Source: an uncultured Opitutia bacterium
Lineage (GTDB): Bacteria; Verrucomicrobiota; Verrucomicrobiia; Opitutales; UBA953
Length of the DNA stretch: 14,538 nt
Assembly (NCBI GenBank): GCA_903879465.1
Contig: CAIRLQ010000190.1
Location: forward strand, 1 to 14,538
Direction: 5' to 3'
Positions 1 to 7,304 of the stretch are shown in pieces (positions within the stretch are counted from its first letter, which is position 1; each line of letters opens with the position of its first letter). A program made the position numbers and the translations under genes. Below the pieces are notes generated by a model that was given only the letters and a program-made list of their open reading frames with translations, was not told the origin of the DNA and did not search any database.

Positions 1-762
1 CAGCAGCAGGACAGCTACTTCGTCATCGCGCACTTCCACTACGTGCTCCTCGGCGGCGTGCTCCTCGGCCTGATGGCTGGCCTCTACTTCTGGTTCCCGA
101 AGATCTTCGGCCGCATGCCGAACGCCCCGATCGCTTACATCGCCTCGGGCATGGTCATCCTTGGCTTCAATCTCGCCTTCGGTCCGATGCACTACCTCGG
201 CCTGGCCGGCATGCCGCGCCGTACGCACACCTACCACGCCGGCAACGGCTGGGAGCAGTGGAACTACGTCGCCACCATCGGCGCCTACATCCTCGGACTC
301 GGCGTGCTGCTCGCCTTCGTCAATCTCGCCTGGACCGCCTTCCGCGGCAAGAAGTGCTCTAACGATCCGTGGGATGGCCGCACGCTCGAATGGTCCCTGC
401 CTTCCCCTGTGCCGGAATACAACTTCGCCCAAGCTCCGGTTGTCGCCGCACGTGACGCCTTCTTCGAGGACAAGCATGGCGGCAAGCGCATCGGCTCCGA
501 GAACGACGGCGGCGAGGCCGGTGTCCACATGCCCAGCCAGTCCTGGATGCCGCTCCTGGCTTCCGCGGGCTTCCTTTTCGCCGGCTTCGGCATGCCGATG
601 ATGGCGATGGGCATCCCCCACGCCGGTTGGATTGTCATCGCCGGTCTCGGGGTCCTCTTCATCGGTATCTGGCTCTGGGCCCTCGAAGGTCCGGGCGGCT
701 ACATGCTCAAGACCCCCGCCGCCTCCGGCACCCCGGCTCCCGCCGAGACCGCCGCCCACTGA
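1..762 (+). CDS. ctaD: Cytochrome c oxidase subunit I, C-terminal part (5' end outside window)
   Basis: Catalytic subunit of an aa3/caa3-type heme-copper oxidase in the inner membrane; it reduces O2 to water and pumps protons. The reading frame is open from base 1, so about 253 C-terminal residues are present. The first visible residues carry AHFHYV. In this family the first His of that motif (visible residue 11) binds heme a3 and the second (13) binds heme a. The core then continues with LYFWFPKIFGRM, the GMPRR loop and a helix around 85-105. A polar loop (about 118-180) is followed by two further hydrophobic segments (about 182-202 and 206-226) and an Ala/Pro-rich tail. The two extra C-terminal helices resemble CtaD proteins with 14 helices, which pair with a short five-helix subunit III as found next door. 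A GTG at 43 would be an artefactual start, because the frame clearly continues upstream. It is the first visible gene of ctaD-ctaE-ctaF. Confidence 0.97.
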   Translation, partial: QQQDSYFVIAHFHYVLLGGVLLGLMAGLYFWFPKIFGRMPNAPIAYIASGMVILGFNLAFGPMHYLGLAGMPRRTHTYHAGNGWEQWNYVATIGAYILGLGVLLAFVNLAWTAFRGKKCSNDPWDGRTLEWSLPSPVPEYNFAQAPVVAARDAFFEDKHGGKRIGSENDGGEAGVHMPSQSWMPLLASAGFLFAGFGMPMMAMGIPHAGWIVIAGLGVLFIGIWLWALEGPGGYMLKTPAASGTPAPAETAAH

Positions 763-797
763 GCGCCAACCTCTCCTCATTCTAAACTCTGACCTCC

Positions 798-1466
798 ATG
801 TCTGACACCGCCGTCGCGCACGAAGCGCCCACCTCCACCGGGATCGACCACAAGAAGCTCATCATGTGGCTCTTCCTGGCTTCGGACTGCATGTTCTTCG
901 GGACGCTGATCTCGACGCACCTGCTGTACCGCAAGCTCTACCCCGCCGGCTTCACCGACGCCGAAGGCCACCAGCGCTTCATCCAGAACCTGTTCAACAT
1001 CGAGCTAACGTCTTTCTCGACGTTTATCCTGCTGATGTCGTCGTTCCTGATGGCCCTCGCGGTTTCCGCGATGCACAAGGGCCAAATCAAGTCGTTCCGC
1101 CGCAATGTGCTGGGGGTGATCTTCTTCGGGCTGATCTTCCTGGGCTGTCAGGTCTTCGAGTTCACGCACTTCTACCATGAGGGCCTGACCATCCAGAATA
1201 GTGTGTTGGGCTCGACGTTCTACGTACTCACGGGCACGCACGGCACGCACGTCGCCATCGGCGTGCTCTGGCTCATCCTGATGTATTTTTACAGCTTCAC
1301 CGGCAAGTTGGGCGGCCATATGGGCGCCCTCGATGTCGAAGTCGCCGGCCTTTACTGGCACTTCGTCGACATTGTCTGGATCATCATCTTCACGGCGGTC
1401 TACCTCGTTGAGTATCTCGGGCCCAATGGGTTCTGGGGCACCGGCCTTCCCGCCGTCACTAAGTAA
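798..1466 (+). CDS. ctaE: Cytochrome c oxidase subunit III
   Basis: Integral membrane subunit III, which stabilises the oxidase and supports proton uptake into subunit I. It has 222 residues with five hydrophobic segments at about 22-42, 73-91, 103-121, 139-165 and 183-206. Family signatures are visible: LFLASDCMFFG in the first helix, GCQVFEF with Glu120 in the third, FYVLTGTHGTHVAIG (141-155) and GLYWHFVDIVWIIIF (184-198). The length matches the short five-helix form, not the seven-helix mitochondrial form. The ATG at 798 follows ctaD by 35 nt. The bases in front of it (ctctgacctcc) hold no purine-rich Shine-Dalgarno sequence. ctaF follows after 15 nt, so the three genes very likely share one transcript. 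Confidence 0.96.
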   Translation: MSDTAVAHEAPTSTGIDHKKLIMWLFLASDCMFFGTLISTHLLYRKLYPAGFTDAEGHQRFIQNLFNIELTSFSTFILLMSSFLMALAVSAMHKGQIKSFRRNVLGVIFFGLIFLGCQVFEFTHFYHEGLTIQNSVLGSTFYVLTGTHGTHVAIGVLWLILMYFYSFTGKLGGHMGALDVEVAGLYWHFVDIVWIIIFTAVYLVEYLGPNGFWGTGLPAVTK

Positions 1467-1481
1467 ACCGTTTCCACAACC

Positions 1482-1823
1482 ATGTCCCATTCTTCCGAAG
1501 CCGCTCCGAGCCCGGCCTTCCTCGCTGAGGAAACTCGCCGCTATCACCACTTCATCACGCTGGCCCTGTGGCTGGCCGTTATCACTGGTGCGGAGATCGT
1601 GCTGATCTTCTTGCCCGTGCCGATGCCCGTTGTCCTGACGGTTCTCACCCTGATGTCGGTCGGCAAATTCTTTGCCGTCATCCTCTGGTTCATGCACCTG
1701 ATTTACGATAAGCGCCTGCTCTTATGGATCTTCGTGGCCGCCCTCGCGTTGGTGTGTGCGACCTTTGCAGGGTTACTCGCGCTGCTGTCGGCTGACCGGA
1801 TCGACACTAAGTGGTTCAGCTAA
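1482..1823 (+). CDS. ctaF: Cytochrome c oxidase subunit IV (prokaryotic type)
   Basis: Small accessory subunit of the oxidase, 113 residues. Three hydrophobic segments lie at about 26-46, 48-71 and 79-103. The second ends in GKFFAVILWFMHLIYDKR (61-78), which fits the bacterial COX4/CtaF signature of Lys, a hydrophobic stretch, then FMHL. It probably stabilises the complex rather than binding cofactors. The ATG at 1482 is 15 nt after the ctaE stop and has no Shine-Dalgarno sequence in front of it. It is the last gene of the operon: an intrinsic terminator begins 20 nt after the stop. Sequence conservation in this family is low, so the call rests on length, three helices, the FMHL motif and position. 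Confidence 0.9.
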   Translation: MSHSSEAAPSPAFLAEETRRYHHFITLALWLAVITGAEIVLIFLPVPMPVVLTVLTLMSVGKFFAVILWFMHLIYDKRLLLWIFVAALALVCATFAGLLALLSADRIDTKWFS

Positions 1824-1843
1824 GCGTTTGACCCGTCCGCCTT

Positions 1844-1866
1844 AAAGCCCCGCGAGGGGCTTTTTT
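1844..1866 (+). terminator. Intrinsic terminator of the ctaDEF operon
   Basis: The sequence AAAGCCCC-GCGA-GGGGCTTT forms a perfect 8-bp stem (1844-1851 with 1856-1863) closed by a GCGA tetraloop of the GNRA type. The T run 1861-1866 overlaps the 3' arm. It lies 20 nt after the ctaF stop and separates ctaDEF from ctaG. On the minus strand the T run is much shorter, so termination should act mainly on plus-strand transcripts. Confidence 0.9.
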
Positions 1867-1912
1867 GTGCCTACGCTTGCGGAGGGAGGCGGTTGCTTTA
1901 ATTAGAAGGTGA

Positions 1913-2692
1913 ATGCGTATCCCGCTCCACTGGCACACCGAGCCGCTCCTGCTGCTGCTGGTAGTCGGCGCCTCTTGGGCTTACGCACTGGCTTGTGGTC
2001 CATTCCGCCAGCGTTTTCTCCCAGGTCGTAAGTCGTATCCGGTCGGGTACGCGGTCCGCTTTCATCTCGGGGTGCTGGTGGGGTATCTCGCTGTGGGTTC
2101 GCCGCTGGATCAGCTCGGCGAGGGGTTCTTATTCTCCGCGCACATGCTGCAGCACATGCTGCTCATTTATGTGGCCGCGCCGTTGTTGGTGACAGGCTTG
2201 CCTCCGGAGCTGACGGACGGGTTTCTCGCCCCGCGGCCGCGGTTGACGAAGTTCCTGCAAGCCCTCGTGCATCCGCTCGTTGGCGGCGTGCTCTTCACGC
2301 TATTCTTCTCGATCTGGCACTTCCCCGAACTTTATGAGGCTGCCCTCCGGAGCCGCCCCCTGCATGTGATCGAGCATTGGTCGATGTTTCTGCCCGCGGT
2401 GCTGATGGTCTGGCCGCTGCTCTCGCACTCGCGCATTCTTCCGCGCATCAGCTTCGGGGCGGCGATGGTCTATTCGTTTGCGCTGATGATTGCCGATCTG
2501 CCGCTTTGGGCCGCGCTCATCTTCGGCGAACACCCGATCTATGAGACTTACCGGCTGGCCCCGCGCGTCAGCGGCCTGACCGCATCGGCCGACATGATCT
2601 TGGGCGCGGTGGTGATGAAGGGCTTCAATGAAGTCTTTGCTTTGCTCTGCATGGGCTATGCCTTCTTCGCCTGGTATCGGCGCGATCGTTGA
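1913..2692 (+). CDS. ctaG: Cytochrome c oxidase assembly protein CtaG (caa3_CtaG family)
   Basis: Polytopic membrane protein of 259 residues from the caa3-type CtaG family, needed for assembly of an active oxidase and thought to help build the copper centre. It is unrelated to the Cox11-type protein that shares the name. Family landmarks are visible: WHTEPLLLL near the N-terminus, SAHMLQHMLL with His77 and His81, SIWHFPELYEAAL (133-145) and HVIEHW (151-156). About seven hydrophobic segments are present. An in-frame TGA at 1910-1912 directly abuts the ATG, so the start cannot lie upstream. A purine stretch GAAGGTG ends only 1 nt before the ATG, too close for a normal Shine-Dalgarno sequence. 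A -10-like TTTAAT lies at 1897-1902, which would give a very short leader. The gene is convergent with the lptF/G-type gene, leaving a 4-nt gap. Confidence 0.93.
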   Translation: MRIPLHWHTEPLLLLLVVGASWAYALACGPFRQRFLPGRKSYPVGYAVRFHLGVLVGYLAVGSPLDQLGEGFLFSAHMLQHMLLIYVAAPLLVTGLPPELTDGFLAPRPRLTKFLQALVHPLVGGVLFTLFFSIWHFPELYEAALRSRPLHVIEHWSMFLPAVLMVWPLLSHSRILPRISFGAAMVYSFALMIADLPLWAALIFGEHPIYETYRLAPRVSGLTASADMILGAVVMKGFNEVFALLCMGYAFFAWYRRDR

Positions 2693-2696
2693 CCGC

Positions 2697-3842
2697 TTAG
2701 TGGCGGGACGCTCGGCGGAGTAGCACGAGAGCGATGGCCACGACCACGACGTTGGGAATCCAGACCAAGAGGTCGGGGTGCCAGGCGGGATTCTTTACGT
2801 ACGCCGCCGCCGAGGTCAGCATGTAGTAGGATAGTGCCACGCCAAGGGCGATGGAGGCGTTGACGAAGGTCTCGGCCCGGCCGACCCGCACGGCAAGCGG
2901 CACCGCGAGCAGAGCCAAGGAGAAGACAGAAAACGCGCCGGCGAGGTGCGACATGAACTGCGTGCGGGGCTGCATCTTGCTCAATTCAAGCTGGGCGGGG
3001 GTGGCGTTGGCTGGCACTTGCCAGCCTTTATCCATCGCCGCGAAAAGTTCGGAGGTGGTAAGCCAGCGTAGCTTGCGTTCGAAATTCGCGCCGTCCTTAA
3101 AGACGCCCGAGGCAGGGAACTCCAGGGTCGACGTATTCGCCGAAGCATAGGAGGCCGGCTGGAGGAAGCTTTGGTCGCCGGCTTGCCGCGACTCCATGCG
3201 GGCATCGGTGAGCGCAACACGCAGAACGCCCTCGCCGGCTTTATTCTCGGTGCGACTCAGGCGGGCTTCCCGGGCGTGGACGGTTTGGACGAGCCGCCCT
3301 TGGGGGTCGAGTCGCCAGAGCCAGAAGTCACGGAGGACTTCGCCATCCCGCTCGGCGGCGCGGATGACCATGCCAGGAAACTGACGGTTGAGCTTGCCGG
3401 GAGTGATTACCGAAGCGGGGTTATCTTTGGCCGAACCGACCAGCATCCGGCGGTATTCGGTATTGGAAATCGGGGCGATTTCGAGATTGAGCCACGCAGA
3501 GAGCAGGGCGAGGCACGCCGTCAGCACGAAGATCGGGCGGGCAATCCGGCTGAGGCTGCGTCCGCTGGCCTTCATGGCGGTGATCTCATGCTGTGAACTC
3601 ATGCGTCCGACAGCTATGAGTACGCCGGTGAGCATACCCATCGGAAGCGCGTAGGGAATCACGCCTGGAAAAAGGAGCCCGACCAATCCCATGCCTTCCC
3701 AGCCGCTGACCCGCCCGGAGGCGATGGCCCCGGCCACTTGCTGGAGAATATTACTAGCCACCATCACGAAGACGAACGCGCCCGTCGCGGCTCCGCCAGC
3801 GATGGTGGTTTCGATCAGAACGTGGCGGTCAAGGATGCGCAC
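2697..3842 (-). CDS. LptF/LptG family permease (YjgP/YjgQ), lipopolysaccharide export
   Basis: Inner-membrane permease subunit of the LptB2FG transporter, which extracts lipopolysaccharide from the inner membrane and passes it to the LptC/A bridge. The predicted 381 residues fit the family. Helices lie at about 15-37, 52-79 and 100-122, then a periplasmic beta-rich domain (about 125-295), then helices at 300-320, 330-347 and 358-376. HEITAMKASGRSLSRI (85-100) matches the cytoplasmic coupling helix that contacts LptB. I chose the GTG at 3842 because it gives MRILDRHVLIE, like the usual MRxLDRY start. A TTG at 3854 would add four residues. The batE stop lies 45 nt upstream on the same strand, so it could be the last gene of the bat operon. 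LptF and LptG are hard to tell apart by eye, so no symbol is given. No partner lptF/G gene is in view. Confidence 0.93.
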   Translation of the reverse strand: MRILDRHVLIETTIAGGAATGAFVFVMVASNILQQVAGAIASGRVSGWEGMGLVGLLFPGVIPYALPMGMLTGVLIAVGRMSSQHEITAMKASGRSLSRIARPIFVLTACLALLSAWLNLEIAPISNTEYRRMLVGSAKDNPASVITPGKLNRQFPGMVIRAAERDGEVLRDFWLWRLDPQGRLVQTVHAREARLSRTENKAGEGVLRVALTDARMESRQAGDQSFLQPASYASANTSTLEFPASGVFKDGANFERKLRWLTTSELFAAMDKGWQVPANATPAQLELSKMQPRTQFMSHLAGAFSVFSLALLAVPLAVRVGRAETFVNASIALGVALSYYMLTSAAAYVKNPAWHPDLLVWIPNVVVVAIALVLLRRASRH

Positions 3843-3887
3843 GGGAACATCCAAGCCCAGCCAGTCGACTTCTCCAAGGCGAAAGGA

Positions 3888-4649
3888 TTAGGGGGCAGCC
3901 TTCTGGTCGAGGTCGACGGGCAGGCCACCGCCCCAGACGCTTTCGATTTCGCCGGTTCGAACCCAGCCAGTCTTGCCGTTCGCGGTGGTGACACGGACGT
4001 GCCCATTAAAGGGACGTCCCGTGCGCACGACATCCCCTTCAGCCACCCCATGTATCGATTCTCCGAGCAAGGTGGGAGTGAGTCGCAGGGATACCTCAGG
4101 CCTGCGGACGACGGCTCGGGAAGCATGTGAGCGCGCACCCCACAGCCCTGGAACACTCAAGGCGAGTAGCGTGATCGCCGTGAGGCGGGCGCGTTGGGTC
4201 CAGGCGTTGGCGGGCTTCCGGCGCATCTTCGGGACGACGACGGAGAGCAGCGCAACCCAGAAAGAGGCGGCCGCGATGATGAGCCAGGTATCCGCACTGA
4301 GGGCTGTTGAAAAAGTTTCCGACCAGCTCATCGCCGGGCGTTCCGTGCCACCAGCATTCTGGGCGTGGCGGATACCCGCCAAGGCCACAGTATCACGAGG
4401 GTCGAGCAGTAGCGCGCGTTCCCAGCAGATCATTGCTCGGCCTTTGCGGCCGAGTTTCCATTCGGCATTGCCGACGGCGCCGAGGAGGCCGGCGGTCACG
4501 CCTTGGCTGCGAATTTCCTCCTGCCACTGTTCGACGGCGCCCGCGTAATCGCCTTTGGCGTAACTACGTTCGGCCGCGGAGGGCCCGGTGGTTTCGGCGG
4601 CGAAGCAGGCCGTGAACCAACAAGCGAAGGCGAGAAGGGAGCGGCTCAC
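3888..4649 (-). CDS. batE: BatE-like protein: TPR and SH3-like domains with two membrane helices
   Basis: A 253-residue envelope protein. An N-terminal signal-like segment (1-18) contains FTAC, at best a weak lipobox. TPR-like helices follow at about 27-92 (AERSYAKGDYAGAVEQW, then KGRAMICWERALLLDP). Two membrane helices lie at about 121-139 and 155-173 around a basic loop (KMRRKPANAWTQRAR), so the ends should both face the periplasm. An SH3-like domain at about 184-236 ends in NGKTGWVRTGEIESV. TPR plus SH3 is the BatE architecture, and the gene follows batD as usual. It starts with GTG at 4649, inside the batD stop (GTGA, 4-nt overlap), which implies translational coupling. There is no Shine-Dalgarno sequence in front of it. 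The exact role of BatE is poorly known; the Bat genes were linked to aerotolerance in Bacteroides and to virulence in Leptospira and Francisella. Confidence 0.8.
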   Translation of the reverse strand: MSRSLLAFACWFTACFAAETTGPSAAERSYAKGDYAGAVEQWQEEIRSQGVTAGLLGAVGNAEWKLGRKGRAMICWERALLLDPRDTVALAGIRHAQNAGGTERPAMSWSETFSTALSADTWLIIAAASFWVALLSVVVPKMRRKPANAWTQRARLTAITLLALSVPGLWGARSHASRAVVRRPEVSLRLTPTLLGESIHGVAEGDVVRTGRPFNGHVRVTTANGKTGWVRTGEIESVWGGGLPVDLDQKAAP

Positions 4650-6322
4650 AGCATTTGGCGGAGTTGGCGCAGGAGCGAGAGGGCGACCTCTTGCGCGGTG
4701 GTGGATTCGTGGCCGGATTGAGCGCCGAAACGTCCAGCGTGGGCATGGCCGAAGAGCACGTCGAGATCGTCGCGGTTGGCGTCGGGGAAGATGCGCTGCA
4801 CATCGCTCTGGGTCATCGCCTCGGATTCCGCACCGAGCAATGCGGCACAGCCGGCCTGGAGTCCGCCGACGGCCGCCGCGGCCGCGGCGTGGGCGTCGCG
4901 GCGCCTTTGGGCGTCGGCGGTGGCCGCCAGGGCTGAGCTCACGCGGGCGCGGGCGCGGCGGCGGATAAGGATTTCCGGATGCGCTGCAAGGTAGCCAGCG
5001 TAGAGCAGGATGGAGGTAGTGAGCGCTACGGTGAGCAGGGCGAGGAGGTTGCTAGACCAGAATCCGCGCGAGGTGGCGAGCGGTGCCACGGGGCCTTTGC
5101 TGTGAAGAAAGGTCGCTCCCTGGCGGGGTTGCGGAGTTGCTAGCCCAGAAACTTTACTGGGTCCGCCGACGGGCGCCGAAGGGTCGGCACTCACGAGATC
5201 GACCTTCACAGGTGCATTGCCAGTCACGGTTACCTCCTGAGGTGGGAACTCGAGTTTGCTATAAGTGCGGGTCTCGGGATTGAAGACGGAGAAGCGAATC
5301 GCTGGCGTGGCATGCTTGCCGGGCAGTCTTGGCACGAGCGTGTAGACGAAGAAGCGTTGTTCTTCCGCGTGACGGCGCCGCTCCACGGCTGGCAGGACGT
5401 CCCAGATTTCGCCGCTGGCGAGCTCGGGCGGCACAATGCGATCCAGATTGCCAGTGCCGGTCAGCACGGCGCGTAAGCGGATGGGCTCGCCCACCTCGGG
5501 CTTCTCGTTGGAGACCTGGACGGTCTCGACGGCGAATTGTCCGATGGCGCCCGACCAATCTGCGGGGCGGCCCTTTTCGGGGACGTGTTCGACGCTGATT
5601 CGGCGGCGGAAGGTGAAGGGGCGATCCCGTCCAGCGCGGCTGAAGGTGTTGGAGTCCGCCGACCGGATGAGCATGATGCCATTGATCGCTATCTCGCTTA
5701 CGCCCTCGCGGATAGGCGTCAGGTCAAAGGTGGTCTGTAGTCCTTGGCCTTTTTCGGCCGGGAGCGTCTGGCGGTCAGAAGAGATTTGGAACGTGAAGCC
5801 TTCGGCAACCGATTCGAGCCCGAAGGAGGCGACGACGCCCTCCGAATCTCCGCCGTACATGTTGATGGCTCCGTGGATCAGTTCTCCAACAAAGAAGGTG
5901 CGCTGCGGGATTTCTAACTCCGCCCGAGCCTGTTCGGAGCGGCGGAAGGCCACGGTCTTGCTGACGATGAGTTTGACCGCGGGGGCGATGATTAGTTTGC
6001 GCGCGAAGCGCAGGTTGAAACTCGGAATGATATATTCCCCTTCTTGATCCGGGGCGACACCAGAGAAGTTCAGCGTGGCTTCAGTGGAATCGGGGCGGAT
6101 AATCTGTCCCGAAAGGCGCAACGCCATGCCACGGGGCGGCTTGATTTCCTTGCCGACATCCTGGGCGCCGCCGAGGACGACGTCGGACTCGACCAAGATT
6201 TGCAGACGAAAGGGCTGGCCAGGGGCGGTGACGCGCGGAGTGATTTCCCAACTGACGCGATCCTCGGCTCGTGCGACGCACACGAACAAGGCTGCTGACA
6301 GAATGGAGAGGTAGCGGCGCAT
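4646..6322 (-). CDS. batD: BatD-like protein (periplasmic, membrane-anchored)
   Basis: A 558-residue protein with a signal peptide (1-19, cut probably after ARA). A long periplasmic beta-sandwich region (about 20-370) follows, and a disordered Pro/Gly-rich linker (about 375-420). A single membrane helix (about 424-446) leads to an Arg/Ala-rich cytoplasmic tail ending near the stop with helices. The family hallmarks GEPIRLRAVLTGTGNLD (278-294) and an early TAPGQPFRLQILVE stretch are present. I chose the ATG at 6322 over an upstream in-frame start 102 nt earlier. It gives a clean signal peptide, sits 1 nt after the batC stop, and has AAGGA 8 nt in front, one of the few good ribosome sites here. 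BatD probably works with the VWA proteins in the envelope. The biochemical role is unknown. Confidence 0.9.
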   Translation of the reverse strand: MRRYLSILSAALFVCVARAEDRVSWEITPRVTAPGQPFRLQILVESDVVLGGAQDVGKEIKPPRGMALRLSGQIIRPDSTEATLNFSGVAPDQEGEYIIPSFNLRFARKLIIAPAVKLIVSKTVAFRRSEQARAELEIPQRTFFVGELIHGAINMYGGDSEGVVASFGLESVAEGFTFQISSDRQTLPAEKGQGLQTTFDLTPIREGVSEIAINGIMLIRSADSNTFSRAGRDRPFTFRRRISVEHVPEKGRPADWSGAIGQFAVETVQVSNEKPEVGEPIRLRAVLTGTGNLDRIVPPELASGEIWDVLPAVERRRHAEEQRFFVYTLVPRLPGKHATPAIRFSVFNPETRTYSKLEFPPQEVTVTGNAPVKVDLVSADPSAPVGGPSKVSGLATPQPRQGATFLHSKGPVAPLATSRGFWSSNLLALLTVALTTSILLYAGYLAAHPEILIRRRARARVSSALAATADAQRRRDAHAAAAAAVGGLQAGCAALLGAESEAMTQSDVQRIFPDANRDDLDVLFGHAHAGRFGAQSGHESTTAQEVALSLLRQLRQML

Positions 6323-6323
6323 C

Positions 6324-7304
6324 TCAGTAATCCTTGCCTTTCTTGTCGGCTGGCTTGCCGCCATTGCCCCCCGTACCGTTCGGGCCGTCCTTCTGGCCTG
6401 CGGGCATCTTGCGGCCGAATTCATTCTTCAGGCCTTCGAGCGAGCCGCGTGCCTCCTGTTCGGTCATCTTCTGCTCGTCGCCTTCGCGCGACTTCTTCTG
6501 GCTGCCCTTACCGTTATTAGGTTTCTGGCGTTCCGGCGGCAGGAAATTCTCATCATCGTCGTCGTCCCCCTGGGCCGACTGCGGTAGATTTTCATCGGGG
6601 ATGCGCTTGGCGAGTTCCTTGATGACGTCGCGGAGCTCCTCAAGCTTCTTGCGCTGGGCTTCAATTGTCTCTCCCAGTGCCTGGGTCTCGAGTCGCAGGG
6701 CCCGGAGGAGTTCCTCGATGGTCTCCGCATTGGCCTTGGCTTGGGTATCGGTGGCGTCGAGTTCCAGGGCGCCGCGGAAGTCGCCGACCGAGCGCGTCCA
6801 GCTGGCGATGATGCTGTTACGCTTGGCGACCATCGCTTCCTCCTTGGGGATGAGTTTCTTGATGGTGCGATAGGTGCCGATGCCGCTGCCGAGCGCGGCG
6901 GTGGCCGGCACGTAGTCGGGCTCACGCTTTTCGGCCTTGGCTTTATCGAGCAACTCAATCTGGTCCTTCATATCCGAAATATCGGCGTCGGCCGCTTCCA
7001 GGTAAGAGCGAGCGATGGTTAATTCGCTGATATCGGCGGAAGTTTTCCCGCCGAGCGCGGTCCGGCCTCGGCCAAAACGGACGTGACCGAGATTATGCAG
7101 GGCGGGTGGGCGGAGCTCGTCGATATCCAGCGCGAGTGAGGCGCGTAGGGCTTCTTCGGCGCTGGTCAGATCGCCTTCCTTGAGCCGCTCGGTGCCGCGG
7201 TTATGGAGCTCGCGGGCATTCATGCCGGTCAGGTCGCCGGGCGGCTTGTCGGCGGCGAGCAAGCCCGACGCCAAGAGGAAGAGGAAGCAAATCAGGGCTC
7301 TCAT
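6324..7304 (-). CDS. batC: BatC-like TPR protein with acidic, low-complexity tail
   Basis: Predicted periplasmic protein of 326 residues. The signal peptide (1-18) ends in ASGLLAA. A TPR-like repeat at about 31-62 contains HNRGTERLKEGDLTSAEEAL, and a second helical repeat lies at about 165-195. A charged coiled coil (about 196-236) leads to an acidic run DDDDDE (247-252). The tail is rich in Lys, Gly, Asn and Gln (about 258-326), interrupted by MTEQEARGSLEGLKNEFGRK (280-299), a helix typical of the C-terminus of BatC proteins. The ATG at 7304 overlaps the batB stop by 4 nt (ATGA) and gives a good signal peptide. A start 72 nt further up would lie inside batB and add a basic non-signal leader. 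It is likely a scaffold for the VWA proteins; the true partners are not known. Confidence 0.87.
   Translation of the reverse strand: MRALICFLFLLASGLLAADKPPGDLTGMNARELHNRGTERLKEGDLTSAEEALRASLALDIDELRPPALHNLGHVRFGRGRTALGGKTSADISELTIARSYLEAADADISDMKDQIELLDKAKAEKREPDYVPATAALGSGIGTYRTIKKLIPKEEAMVAKRNSIIASWTRSVGDFRGALELDATDTQAKANAETIEELLRALRLETQALGETIEAQRKKLEELRDVIKELAKRIPDENLPQSAQGDDDDDENFLPPERQKPNNGKGSQKKSREGDEQKMTEQEARGSLEGLKNEFGRKMPAGQKDGPNGTGGNGGKPADKKGKDY

Noticed and set aside
1005..1697. 230-codon minus-strand frame across ctaE and ctaF
   Set aside because: Antisense to two well-supported oxidase genes; composition is Asp/Glu/Arg/His-rich shadow coding with no signal or motif.
6323..6424. 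Longer N-terminus for BatD (extra 34 residues)
   Set aside because: It would overlap batC by about 100 nt and bury the signal peptide; the ATG at 6322 has a proper ribosome site and a clean signal sequence.
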